Shown here piece by piece: positions 1 through 12,179 of a stretch of 64,000 bases of DNA (positions within the stretch are counted from its first letter, which is position 1; every line of letters begins with the position of its first letter). Origin of the DNA: Sepioteuthis lessoniana. Taxonomy: Eukaryota; Mollusca; Cephalopoda; Myopsida; Loliginidae. The notes below the pieces were generated by a model, which had not been told where the DNA came from, ran no database searches, and was given only the letters and a program-made list of their open reading frames with translations. The position numbers were made by a program, and so were the translations under genes. The stretch is taken from NCBI GenBank assembly GCA_963585895.1, contig OY757904.1, positions 2,894,112 through 2,958,111 on the forward strand, written 5' to 3'.

Positions 1-109
1 TAATTGATCGTCTTAGAGAAAAATACGAAAAAAACATACGAAAGAAAAATATTATAGCTAAGAGAAAAATATTATACAAATTGAAATAATATTGAGAGAA
101 TAAGTAAAG
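1..109. other. AT-rich flank with small direct repeat
   Basis: A-rich sequence without a gene. The motif agaaaaatattata occurs twice in a row, near 45-58 and 63-76, a small local duplication. It lies next to the 3' end of the SINE and may include that element's A/T-rich tail. No convincing target-site duplication could be matched to the other side. Confidence 0.5.
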
Positions 110-364
110 TTGGCGACCTCAGTCGAGGGGTGGGACCAGAAGGCCCTCCTTTCAATAGCTACTACATCGAGGTGTAGGGGAGGGCGCTACTCCTTTCCCT
201 GGATTGCTCCGCTTTACTCTTGATACGTATCTTATATTGCTGAGTATTAAGCAAGGAGGTATCAAGTACCATTTTTAAAGTCTTTGGTATGACGTGAACT
301 GGGATTGAACCCAGGTCTCCCGGGCCATTTGCGAACACTCTATCCACTGGGGCCAATGAGCCGG
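110..364 (-). mobile_element. tRNA-derived SINE retrotransposon
   Basis: Read on the minus strand, the element opens at about 364 with a tRNA-like head. TGGCCCCAGTGG near 346-357 fits the RNA polymerase III A box, and GGTTCAATCCC at 301-311 fits the B box, at tRNA-like spacing. The head is followed by a tRNA-unrelated body of about 180 bp, and similarity appears to end near 110 at an AT-rich stretch. SINEs of this kind are non-autonomous and are copied by LINE machinery. The body has a segment (TGGTACTTGATACC followed by a GCTTAATACTCAGCA-like stretch, about 235-270) that resembles, from memory, a central region shared by several invertebrate SINEs; the family name is not certain. A short reading frame over the element has no coding meaning. 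The pol III boxes are seen directly, the ends are approximate, and no target-site duplication was found. Confidence 0.75.
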
Positions 365-2754
365 TTTAATAGTGAACATTAATTAAAGAGTCATTTTAAT
401 CTTTTGTTGTTACCTTATTTATTACGTAAGAGATGGAAAAGTTTCCTTTTGAAAACTTATGTGCGAATGAATGGACAACACACATTTTATCAAATAAGTA
501 TAGCTTTCTTATTTCTAATAAACTGTTCAAGAAAGGTATTGACTTTTGACCATCTGAGCTGACAGAGTTGAGCATATTGATGATTTCGTTGATATGAGGA
601 TTAATTTTTCGTGAAATTAAATCATTCTTGAATGGGGAATATATTAGAATTGAATATACCTCGCACAAGTAAGATCCACAGGTCCCCCGCAAACGGGATA
701 AATCATTTGGCTTAGTTTTAAGAAGAGGGAGGATTATCTGAAAGCTGAGAAGCTCCCGAAGAAGAATGTCGACGAAACTGAAACATTTTCAATGCCTCTC
801 ACCCATAAGCAAGAGAAACCCCGCAATAAACCTGATCAAATGTTGCATTCTACCCACGCAAAACAGTTAGGGGTCGATGAATATATATTAAAAATGAAAA
901 GCCAAGTCGTTTTGTAAAGAAAGGTTGAAGAGAAATAAGTGTAAAAATCATCGTTACTGCCTTTTATATACAATATGCATAATTATATTATTGTGTAGGT
1001 ATATGAATATATTTGTATATTTGTCTATTCATGTTTTAACAGAGAGAATCGGGATGATTGCCCTGTGTTGGTGGGCTTTACAATACTGTGAATGCAGAGG
1101 TGTAAGACCCCTCTATAAAAAAGGACCGTCCCAGGTATGACTCTAATCTGCATTTGACGATACTGGAGCACGGAGGAATGTGGAGCACTCCTTCATTGCC
1201 AGTACTCCAAGATTCACACTGACCCGGAATAGTAGTACCTATTAAGGCCTTTACTTTGGGTATTATATATCTGTTTTGAAATTTTTTGTATTCAGATGCC
1301 ATAAAACTGCAAATTATTTTTATTTTGGATACTTTCCTGAAGTTATAATTGTTTACTAAGGAATATTATTAGGTGCTCCAAACCATATAATTTTGTGCAA
1401 ACAAATAACTGTTGTTAAATAAAAAATAATTATTTAAAACTATACAATTATCAGTATTAGATAGGAGTACTCGAAACTTTGCCTCTGTGTGCAAATTATT
1501 TGTATTAGATAGGAATACTTAATATCATATAATTGTGTGCATGAAAGTTTTAGGAAACAAGTACATAGCAATTGTAAATATACAAAATAATCGATGTCCT
1601 AAAGTTAAGACTTAAAATCAATCACTCACTCACCCAGTCAGATTGGAGCGGTAAGAAAATATGCAAGGAATAAAGTGATAGAAAATAAAGAAATATGAAT
1701 ATAATGATTTAAATAAATACTTAAAGGATTGAAGATAAAAAGAGAGGAACATTTAGAATATCACAAAATGACCAACCTAAAAATAATGCAAGAAAACAGG
1801 AAAATTTCCATGAGAAAAGTTGATAATTTACGAAGCAATATCACTTAAAAATAAATCTGAAAAATTCTCTTACACGTACGAATAAATTTGTATGATTTAT
1901 AAATATGTACATGTGGCAAACGTTGTTTATTAATACACCAAATATTATTTAGACAATTGAACTCCTATTTCTTATCCTTAATTTTTCTAATTGAACACTT
2001 CGGCGGATTTATTCTCCAGCCCACGACAGATTTATTATTCATGAAGAAATAAGGAAACTTCCTTTTAAGGAAAAACAAAAACAAAATGGTGACAGAGATA
2101 TGGTTACTAACATACTAACTGGACTAATCCATTTTAGCCTCGCTAGATTTACTAAGTACCCCTACGATTCCAAATCATACCAATAAAATTTCTCAGACAC
2201 TCGCTAAGAAAACCACCACATGTTGAAATCCGTATGAGTCGACAAAAATCACCTCCTTCAATTTCAATGATACTCAGGAACTTATACCAATTTTTTTATT
2301 TAATTCATTTGAAAACTTATGAGTATTTAATCTGCATTGATAATAAAAGTGTCTACATATTCAAAATGAACTCCTTCAATCTTATGTATGAGTCACACTT
2401 ATCATTTTTCAATACAACAAAAAGATTCAAAGAAAAAAATTGAGGAGTTAAATTCAATGGATCTCTTCTCCTCTCCACTCCCCTCTCTCTCTCTGTATTT
2501 CAAATTCAATAATAAGGGTGAATGTAACCATGACGTTAGGGTTAAATTTTGGCAAGTTAAACCATATCGAAAATTTAACGAAATATATATTTACTATCAG
2601 TGAACACTGAATAATACAAATAGTCGTTTTCTATGTCAATAGCACAAGTATTGTAGTCTTTGGAGGTGAGATAATATGCGATAAAGTTTGTATGTTCTTT
2701 GGCAGAAGAAAACGTATATACTTTTTGTAAATGTATAAGTAAAAAGATGAAAAC
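365..2754. other. AT-rich non-genic DNA
   Basis: About 2.4 kb without a supportable gene. Reading frames here are under 100 codons and show no recognisable domain. A patch at about 1045-1250 has more balanced base composition and contains an imperfect inverted pair (tactgg at 1161 and ccagta at 1199). It could be the remnant of an old transposable element, but I do not recognise it. The rest looks like neutral, AT-rich intergenic sequence. Confidence 0.5.
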
Positions 2755-2806
2755 CACCCCACAAAGAAACAAAAAAACTAACAAAAAATAAAAACCAAAC
2801 CAACAA
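2755..2806. repeat. A/C-rich low-complexity tract
   Basis: A run made almost only of A and C with few T or G (accccacaaagaaacaaaa style). It is similar in texture to the tract at 3907-4016. Probably simple-sequence drift or the tail of an old insertion; no function is implied. Confidence 0.5.
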
Positions 2807-3906
2807 ACGTTTAAGCTCTGACCCCCCGACCTCCCTGGGCCATTCTACCCATTAATTCCGCCTAAAAAACTGAGGAAAAATGTAAAATATTGTGATCTTT
2901 TATGTTACTGTCTCACAGATTGTTAGTTTTATGCAATTGCGTTGTAGAAATAATATTGTTAAATACAATATTGTTAATTAAATATAAAAAGATATTATTT
3001 ACTGACAGTAATAGCGATGCTGAAATGGAAAATTTCCGTCTAGAATTCAGGCCACTAGGGTATATCTACTTCTAGTTAGCAGTAAATTTACCAGCCTCTC
3101 AGGTTGTAAGGTTCAATACATACAGATACCCAATCATTGTTTAATAGTGAAGAAATTATAATTATTGCCTTGTAATGAATACAATAGCATATAAATAATC
3201 AATTAATCAATGTTTATCAACATGCTATAATTTTTCAAGAAAGCAATGTATTTCTGATCTGAGCAAAAACGATGCAATAATTTTCATTGGTAAATGAGAA
3301 AGTTATATTCTGAAATTGTGATTAGATTTTTTTACAATAATTAAAGCCAAAAATGTAATAAATTAAAAAATTGTGTCTATAATTACAATCGGTTGATTAA
3401 TAATTAGTTTATTATGAAAGTTCTAATTTATGAAAATATCCATTATACGTATTGATAAATAGAGTTTTTGTATTGGAAGTGTAAGCATTCTACTTCCATT
3501 TTCGTTAATACTATATTAGCTTGTATTTTGGTGGAATCATAATGAAGCAAAATCACTATGAGAACAAATAAAGAAAGGACGATGAGAACAATTTCAATAG
3601 TCAATGGAGCATGCCCGGGCCGGTCGGAAAATTGTTATATCCATTGTTACAAGGGCATTATACAATATGGACGTGGATTAGGTTATTATGTACGCAGGAA
3701 GATTTGTCCTACAGTTTCTTTTGTACAGTCATTCAGAGAGAGAGTAGAAAAAGATAATATACTTTTGATGCATTCGACTCTTGTTTTGTTGGAAGAAGAA
3801 GGCTGCTAAGAAATAAACGGAAAAAATATATATATACAGGTCTTATCATATGAACAACAGACTAATGCACGAACGTACATTGGAGGAGAAAGGTATAGAA
3901 AGATGA
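2807..3906. other. AT-rich non-genic DNA
   Basis: AT-rich sequence of about 1.1 kb with no recognisable gene or element. An 83-codon open frame starting near 3558 shows no domain, no repeat and no neighbouring exon signal, so it is left unannotated. A short GC-richer island (catgcccgggccggtcgg) lies near 3610-3627. Confidence 0.5.
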
Positions 3907-4016
3907 CCCCCCCACAAAAAACAAACAGCAAAAAACAAAACAAAACTAAACAAAAAACAACAAAAACAAAACAAAAATCCAAACTAAAACAAAACTAAAA
4001 AAAACAAAACAACAAA
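3907..4016. repeat. A/C-rich low-complexity tract (CAAAA-like)
   Basis: About 110 bases dominated by irregular CAAAA and CAAAAA words, starting with a run of C. It behaves as a degenerate simple repeat. The strand asymmetry (almost no T or G) is striking but local. Confidence 0.7.
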
Positions 4017-5049
4017 AGGTTTAATAGGCAAATTAATAAAACTATTGAGATCAAGAAAGTAGGAAAAATAATCTATATCATAAATGACCCTTTTGTATGT
4101 TTGTTCATGAACGATAAGTATTACAACTACAAGGACTACTGACATAATTTTTGGCATGAAAACTCGCCAGACATTTTCATGAAAGTCTACATGAAATAGT
4201 CATTCAAATTCCCTCAAAAAAGAAATAAAAACTCCAATAACGAAAATCTCGGGTTTTAAAACAACAAACACAATAATATGATATCATAAGAATTCAAATT
4301 GTTAATTTTATTTTCTATTAAGTTGGAAATGGAAAACACCTCTAAATTTGCATAAATGTTACTTTTAATAACAAATTCTGTGGACCATAAATAAAAAGAA
4401 AGATTGGAGAATATTCTGATGAGGAAATCATACAGAATCGGATACGTTTTCATTCAAATTTTCAGTGAAAGTTTGGAATAAAATTCACCGCCTCTAATCC
4501 TTTAGCTAATGCTTTAAAAACTTTTTTGGATTATTAAATGATCATAAGATTCAGATTATACCCTGAAAATTTGTCCTTCACCTCCATAACCACTGAGAAT
4601 CCCGCTCCAGTTTATCTCTGGATAAAAGTCTCTGAGGGAAGAGAGTATTTTTCTAACCACACAAGCATATAGCAAAGAAAAACCATGGGGGATATGAAGT
4701 AAGGCGGATGAATTCAAAGCTGGGTGAACGACGTGCTTCACTAAATGCTGGGTGGGAGAATTTCATAGGACAATGGATAGGATCTAATAGTTCAGTCATG
4801 TATTTACTGCTACACATCTCTAAGGCTGGTATCTATTGAGGAAAAAAAAAAAAAGAAAAAAGAAAATAAAAAGAAAGAAAAAAGAGCCAACCAAAAAATA
4901 CCATGATTCTAATCCAAACAATACATTAAAACTGTATCGCCCTTTACACGGCTAAACAAGGGTCACGTTCTGAGGTTATAGCTCTGGCCCTAATTTTCGA
5001 AAAGTCAGCTACAGAACCTAAAACCAAATCCAACTTACTTAAATGCAAA
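4017..5049. other. AT-rich non-genic DNA with an A/G-rich tract
   Basis: No supportable gene. Between about 4838 and 4890 there is an A-rich, G-interrupted tract (aaaaaaaaaaaaagaaaa style), a degenerate poly-A or (A)nG simple repeat. The remainder is AT-rich sequence up to the start of recognisable LINE similarity near 5050. Confidence 0.5.
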
Positions 5050-5862
5050 AACATTGTTAACATAACAAATGTTAATGTTAGGATATCAAACACCATAGAC
5101 CAACTAACATGAACTAACGGCATCTTTAGTCGAGCAAAATATTGCCATTTATTCGTGAAAGAAAATAGATATTACCATAGTGGACAAGGAATGAAATACC
5201 ATGATGCAGGAAATTTGTCTTGTCATCTGTGTGGAAAACCCCCATCAATGCTACCATAGGAGGTATAGAAATGTTTCTCTGTCATCATGCCGTAAAATCA
5301 CGTAATAGCATTGCGAGGATCCAACTGGGAATTAAGTGTGCTGCATTTGATGGCAACCCCTGTAAAATAATCGTCTCTTGCAAACAGTCCCAGCAATATC
5401 ATTGATAAATCGGATATTACAAACTGCTATTACGAGATATCTTTTCTTGCACGAAACATTCCGAAACGTTTTAATAATCCATGGGGACATGAATGCTCAA
5501 ATAAGAAAAAAACAAAAATTATAAATTGTGATTACACACTTGCCAAATGGCGAATATCCTATTGATTTTTTTTACTCGAGAACTGTTTTTCATGCTTCAA
5601 AAATACATTCCAAAGAAGAAAAGAAAAACTATGGATCTACACCGACCTAAAGCACAGGTAGATTATATATTCAAATTCAAGAAGTTGATAAATAGCACTC
5701 TAATCTGTGAGTCATACTCTTCGTTTGAAAGATTATTTTCCGATCATGGAATTTTCTCGACAAAGATGGGCCTTAGCCTACACGGAAATAAGAATGAAAC
5801 AGCAAAAACCGCACGTTATGACTGGTCCTCACTTACCAACAGATACATAAGAAATAAATATA
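5050..5862 (+). pseudogene. Decayed LINE endonuclease (APE-type) fragment
   Basis: A broken piece of the apurinic/apyrimidinic-type endonuclease domain of a non-LTR retrotransposon, the part that nicks target DNA before reverse transcription. Translated in shifting frames it gives, in order: an N-terminal NVR...NTIDQL segment (about 5068-5109), RYYHSGQGMKYHDAGN (about 5167-5214), a TIGGIEMF...FDGNP segment (about 5250-5364), IPKR, GDMNAQI (5483-5503), QVDYIF (5654-5671), SDHG (5739-5750) and YDWSSL (5817-5834). GDMN and SDH match catalytic regions of this endonuclease family. The copy is dead: in-frame TGA codons at 5110 and 5529 and several frameshifts. The reverse transcriptase that should follow is absent, because similarity stops where the minisatellite begins at about 5863. 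The copy at 20986-21318 appears to be the 3' end of the same family in opposite orientation. The clade is not certain; RTE-like is my best guess. Confidence 0.85.
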
Positions 5863-6310
5863 CGATGATGATAGGGATGGATGGCACGAGTGAGTCATGG
5901 AACACTCTACTATCGAGGATGATGATTGGAATGGATGGCATGACTGAGCCAGGAAAGTCTCAACTATTAACTTTGATGATGGGAATAGATGGCGTGAGTG
6001 AGTCAGGGAACTCTCTACTATTAATTTTGACAATACGAACGGATGGCACAAGTGAATCAGTGAATTCTCTACTCAATGATGGATGATAGCGATGGATGGC
6101 CCGAGGGAGTCAGGAAACATTTTACTATCCATGATGGATGATTAGAATGGATGGCATGAATGAGTCAGGAAACTCTTCATTATCAACGATGGCCGATACT
6201 ATTTTAAACGACGATGATAGAAATGGATGGCATGAGTGAGACAGTACTATCTACTCTCAACGATGGATGATAGGGATGGATTGCAGGAGTGAGTCAGGGA
6301 ACTGTCTACC
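5863..6310. repeat. Left-edge 54-bp monomers of the minisatellite
   Basis: Tandem monomers of about 54 bp. The landmark ATGGC recurs at 5881, 5935, 5989, 6043 and 6096. Monomers open with a GATGATAGGGATGG-like core followed by a gagtgagtca-like stretch and then actctctact. They are visibly more divergent from each other than the core units. Because 54 is 18 codons, the open frame that begins in the LINE remnant runs through the first four monomers to 6086 as an 18-residue repeat, and an antisense frame is open too. I read this as a length coincidence, not a gene. This edge preserves the ancestral monomer of the 110-bp unit. Confidence 0.85.
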
Positions 6311-7480
6311 AACCACCAATGATTATAGGGATTGATGGCACAAGTGAGTCAGTGAATTCTCTACTCTCAACGATGGATGATAGCGATGGATGGCACGAGG
6401 GAGTCAGGGAACTCTCTACCAACCACCAATAATTATAGGGATTGATGGCACAAGTATCTCAGTGAATTCTCTACTCTCGACGATGATGATAGCGAAGGAT
6501 GGCACGAGGGCGTCAGGGAACTCTCTACCAACCACCAATGATTATAGGGATTGATGGCACAAGTGAGTCAGTAAATTCTCTACTCTTAACGATGGATGAT
6601 AGCGATGGATGGCACGAGGGAGTCAGGGAACTCTCTACCAACCACCAATGATTATAGGGATTGATGGCACAAGTGTGTCAGTGAATTCTGAACCCTCAAC
6701 GATGGATGATAGTGATGGATGGCACGAGGGAGTCAGGGAACTCTCTACCAACCACCAATGATTATAGGGATTGATGACACAAGTGAGTCAGTGAATTCTC
6801 TACGCTCAACGATGGATTATAGGGCTGGATGGCCCGAGGGAGTCAGGGAACTCTCTACCAACCACCAATGATTATAGGGACTAATGGCCCAAGTGAGTCA
6901 GTGAATTCTCTACTCTCAACGATGGATGATAGCGATGGATGGCACGAGGGAGTCAGGGAACTCTCTACCAACCACCAATAATTATAGGGATTGATGGCAC
7001 AAGTATCTCCGTGAATTCTCTACTCTCGACGATGGATGATAGCGATGGATGGCACGAGGGAGTCAGGGAACCCTCTACCAACCACCAATGATTATAGGGA
7101 TTGATGGCCAAAGTGAGTCAGTGAATTCTCAATTCTTAATGATGGATGATAGGGCTGGACTGCACGAGGGAGTCAGGAAACTCTCTACCAACCATAAATG
7201 ATTATAGGGATTGATGGCACAAGTGAGTCAGTGAATTCTCTACTCTCAAAGATGGATGATTGCGATGGATGGCAAGCGGGTGTCAGGGAAATCTCTACCA
7301 ACCACCAATGATTATAGGAATTAATGGCACAAGTGAGTCAGTGAATTCTCTACTTTCAACGATGGATGATAGCGATGGATGGCACGAGGGAGTCAGGGAA
7401 CTCTCTACCAAACACCAATGATTATAGGGACTAATGGCCCAAGTGAGTCAGTGAATTCTCTACTCTCAACGATGGATGAT

Positions 7481-10400
7481 AGCGATTGATGGCACGAGGG
7501 AGTCAGGGAACTCTCTACCAACCACAAATGATTATAGGGATTGATGGCAAAAGTGAGTTAGTGAATTCTCAACTCTAAACGATGGATGATAGGGCTGGAT
7601 GGCACGAGTGAGTGAGGGAACTCTCTACCCACCACCAATGATTATAGGGATTGATGGCACAAGTAGGTCAGTGAATTCTCTACTCTCAACGATGGATGAT
7701 AGCGATTGATGGCACGAGGGAGTCAGGGAACTCTCTACCAACCATAAATGATTATAGGGATTGATGGCAAAAGTGAGTTAGTGAATTCTCAACTCTCAAC
7801 GATGGATGATAGGGCTGGATGGCACGAGTGAGTGAGGGAACTCTCTACCCACCACCAATGATTATAGGGATTGATGGCACAAGTAGGGCAGTGAATTCTC
7901 TACTCTCGACGATGATGATAGCGACGGATGGCACGAGGGAGTCAGGGATCTCTCTACCAACCACCAATGATTATAGGGATTGATGGCACAAGTGAGTCAG
8001 TGAATTGTCTACTCTCAACGATGGATGATAGGGCTGGATGGCACAAGTGAGTGAGGGAACTCTCTACCAACCACCAATGATTATAGGGATTGATGGCACA
8101 AGTGAGTCAGTAAATTCTCTACTCTTAACGATGGATGATAGCGATGGATGGCACGAGGGAGTCAGGGAACTCTCTACCAACCACCAATGATTATAGGGAT
8201 TGATGGCACAAGTGTGTCAGTGAATTCTGAACCCTCAACGATGGATGATAGTGATGGATGGCACGAGGGAGTCAGCGAACTCTCTACCAACCACCAATGA
8301 TTATAGGGATTGATGACACAAGTGAGTCAGTGAATTCTCTACTCTCAACGATGGATTATAGGGCTGGATGGCCCGAGGGAGTCAGGGAACTCTCTACCAA
8401 CCACCAATGATTATAGGGACTAATGGCCCATGTGAGTCAGTGAATTCTCTACTCTCAACGATGGATGATAGCGATGGATGGCACGAGGGAGTCAGGGAAC
8501 TCTCGACCAACCACCAATAATTATAGGGATTGATGGCACAAGTATCTCAGTGAATTCTCTACTCTCGACGATGATGATAGCGATGTATGGCACGAGGGAG
8601 TCAGGGAACTCTCTACCAACCACCAATGATTATAGGGATTGATGGCACAAGTGAGTCAGTAAATTCTCTACTCTTAACGGTGGATGATAGCGATGGATGG
8701 CACGAGGGAGTCAGGGAACTCTCTACCAACCACCAATGATTATAGGGATTGATGGCACAAGTGTGTCAGTGAATTCTGAACCCTCAACGATGGATGATAG
8801 TGATGGATGGCACGAGGGAGTCAGGGAACTCTCTACCAACCACCAATGATTATAGGGATTGATGACACAAGTGAGTCAGTGAATTCTCTACTCTCAACGA
8901 TGGATTATAGGGCTGGATGGCCCAAGGGAGTCAGGGAACTCTCTACCAACCACCAATGATTATAGGGACTAATGGCCCAAGTGAGTCAGAGAATTCTCTA
9001 CTCTCAACGATGGATGATAGCGATGGATGGCACGAGGGAGTCAGGGAACTCTCTACCCACCACCAATGATTATAGGGATTGATGGCACAAGTAGGTCAGT
9101 GAATTCTCTACTCTCGACGATGATGATAGCGACGGATGGCACGAGGGAGTCAGGGATCTCTCTACCAACCACCAATGATTATAGGGATTGATGGCACAAG
9201 TGAGTCAGTGAATTCTCAATTCTTAATGATGGATGATAGGGCTGGACTGCACGAGGGAGTCAGGAAACTCTCTACCAACCATAAATGATTATAGGGATTG
9301 ATGGTACAAGTGAGTCAGTGAATTCTCTACTCTCAAAGATGGATTATAGGGCTGGATGGCCCGAGTGAGTGAGGGAACTCTCTACCAACCACCAATGATT
9401 ATAGGGACTAATGACCCAAGTGAGTCTGTGAATTCTCTACTCTCAACGATGGATGATAGCGATGGATGGCACGAGGGAGTCAGGGAACTCTCTACCAACC
9501 ACAAATGATTATAAGGATTGATGGCACAAGTGTGTCAGTGAATTCTCTACTCTAAACGATGGATGATAGGGATGGATTGCACGAGTGAGTGAGAGAACTC
9601 TCTACCAACCACCAATGATTATAGGGATTGATGGCACAAGTGAGTCAGGGAATTTTCTACTCTCAACGATGGATGATTGGGAAGGATGATAGGGATTGAT
9701 GGAAAGAGGGTGTCAGGGAACTCTCTACCAACCACCAATGATTATCGGGATTGATGGCACAACTGAGTCAGTGAATTCTCTACTCTCATCGATGGATGAT
9801 AGGGATGGATGATAGCGATGGATGGCACGAGGGAGTCAGGGAACTCTCTACCAACCACAAATGATTATAGGGATTGATGGCAAAAGTGAGTTAGTGAATT
9901 CTCAACTCTAAACGATGGATGATAGGGCTGGATGGCACGAGTGAGTGAGGGAACTCTCTACCCACCACCAATGATTATAGGGATTGATGGCACAAGTAGG
10001 TCAGTGAATTCTCTACTCTCAACGATGGATGATAGCGATTGATGGCACGAGGGAGTCAGGGAACTCTCTACCAACCATAAATGATTATAGGGATTGATGG
10101 CAAAAGTGAGTTAGTGAATTCTCAACTCTCAACGATGGATGATAGGGCTGGATGGCACGAGTGAGTGAGGGAACTCTCTACCCACCACCAATGATTATAG
10201 GGATTGATGGCACAAGTAGGGCAGTGAATTCTCTACTCTCGACGATGATGATAGCGACGGATGGCACGAGGGAGTCAGGGATCTCTCTACCAACCACCAA
10301 TGATTATAGGGATTGATGGCACAAGTGAGTCAGTGAATTGTCTACTCTCAACGATGGATGATAGGGCTGGATGGCACAAGTGAGTGAGGGAACTCTCTAC

Positions 10401-12146
10401 CAACCACCAATGATTATAGGGATTGATGGCACAAGTGAGTCAGTAAATTCTCTACTCTTAACGATGGATGATAGCGATGGATGGCACGAGGGAGTCAGGG
10501 AACTCTCTACCAACCACCAATGATTATAGGGATTGATGGCACAAGTGTGTCAGTGAATTCTGAACCCTCAACGATGGATGATAGTGATGGATGGCACGAG
10601 GGAGTCAGCGAACTCTCTACCAACCACCAATGATTATAGGGATTGATGACACAAGTGAGTCAGTGAATTCTCTACTCTCAACGATGGATTATAGGGCTGG
10701 ATGGCCCGAGGGAGTCAGGGAACTCTCTACCAACCACCAATGATTATAGGGACTAATGGCCCATGTGAGTCAGTGAATTCTCTACTCTCAACGATGGATG
10801 ATAGCGATGGATGGCACGAGGGAGTCAGGGAACTCTCGACCAACCACCAATAATTATAGGGATTGATGGCACAAGTATCTCAGTGAATTCTCTACTCTCG
10901 ACGATGATGATAGCGATGTATGGCACGAGGGAGTCAGGGAACTCTCTACCAACCACCAATGATTATAGGGATTGATGGCACAAGTGAGTCAGTAAATTCT
11001 CTACTCTTAACGGTGGATGATAGCGATGGATGGCACGAGGGAGTCAGGGAACTCTCTACCAACCACCAATGATTATAGGGATTGATGGCACAAGTGTGTC
11101 AGTGAATTCTGAACCCTCAACGATGGATGATAGTGATGGATGGCACGAGGGAGTCAGGGAACTCTCTACCAACCACCAATGATTATAGGGATTGATGACA
11201 CAAGTGAGTCAGTGAATTCTCTACTCTCAACGATGGATTATAGGGCTGGATGGCCCAAGGGAGTCAGGGAACTCTCTACCAACCACCAATGATTATAGGG
11301 ACTAATGGCCCAAGTGAGTCAGAGAATTCTCTACTCTCAACGATGGATGATAGCGATGGATGGCACGAGGGAGTCAGGGAACTCTCTACCCACCACCAAT
11401 GATTATAGGGATTGATGGCACAAGTAGGTCAGTGAATTCTCTACTCTCGACGATGATGATAGCGACGGATGGCACGAGGGAGTCAGGGATCTCTCTACCA
11501 ACCACCAATGATTATAGGGATTGATGGCACAAGTGAGTCAGTGAATTCTCAATTCTTAATGATGGATGATAGGGCTGGACTGCACGAGGGAGTCAGGAAA
11601 CTCTCTACCAACCATAAATGATTATAGGGATTGATGGTACAAGTGAGTCAGTGAATTCTCTACTCTCAAAGATGGATTATAGGGCTGGATGGCCCGAGTG
11701 AGTGAGGGAACTCTCTACCAACCACCAATGATTATAGGGACTAATGACCCAAGTGAGTCTGTGAATTCTCTACTCTCAACGATGGATGATAGCGATGGAT
11801 GGCACGAGGGAGTCAGGGAACTCTCTACCAACCACAAATGATTATAAGGATTGATGGCACAAGTGTGTCAGTGAATTCTCTACTCTAAACGATGGATGAT
11901 AGGGATGGATTGCACGAGTGAGTGAGAGAACTCTCTACCAACCACCAATGATTATAGGGATTGATGGCACAAGTGAGTCAGGGAATTTTCTACTCTCAAC
12001 GATGGATGATTGGGAAGGATGATAGGGATTGATGGAAAGAGGGTGTCAGGGAACTCTCTACCAACCACCAATGATTATCGGGATTGATGGCACAACTGAG
12101 TCAGTGAATTCTCTACTCTCATCGATGGATGATAGGGATGGATGAT
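7481..12146. repeat. 2,333-bp higher-order tandem duplication in the 110-bp array
   Basis: Copy one is 7481-9813 and copy two is 9814-12146. The same ordered series of variant units appears in both, offset by 2,333 bp. For example AAGTAGGGCA lies at 7881 and 10214, and AGTCAGGGAA lies at 7501 and 9834. Private changes, including GTCAGCGAACTC, the CCCATGTGAG variant and the GGGAAGGATG variant, are repeated in order. By eye the copies are almost identical, so the event is recent compared with the divergence between neighbouring 110-bp units. The junction falls within the repeat unit, as expected for unequal crossing-over. Confidence 0.85.
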
Positions 12147-12179
12147 AGCGATGGATGGCACGAGGGAGTCAGGGAACTC

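Noticed and set aside
162..356. 64-codon minus-strand frame at the SINE
   Set aside because: It lies within the tRNA-derived SINE, which is pol III-transcribed and non-coding.
1045..1310. Possible second SINE or MITE in a GC-richer patch
   Set aside because: Only an imperfect short inverted pair could be seen. There were no pol III boxes, clear terminal inverted repeats or target-site duplication.
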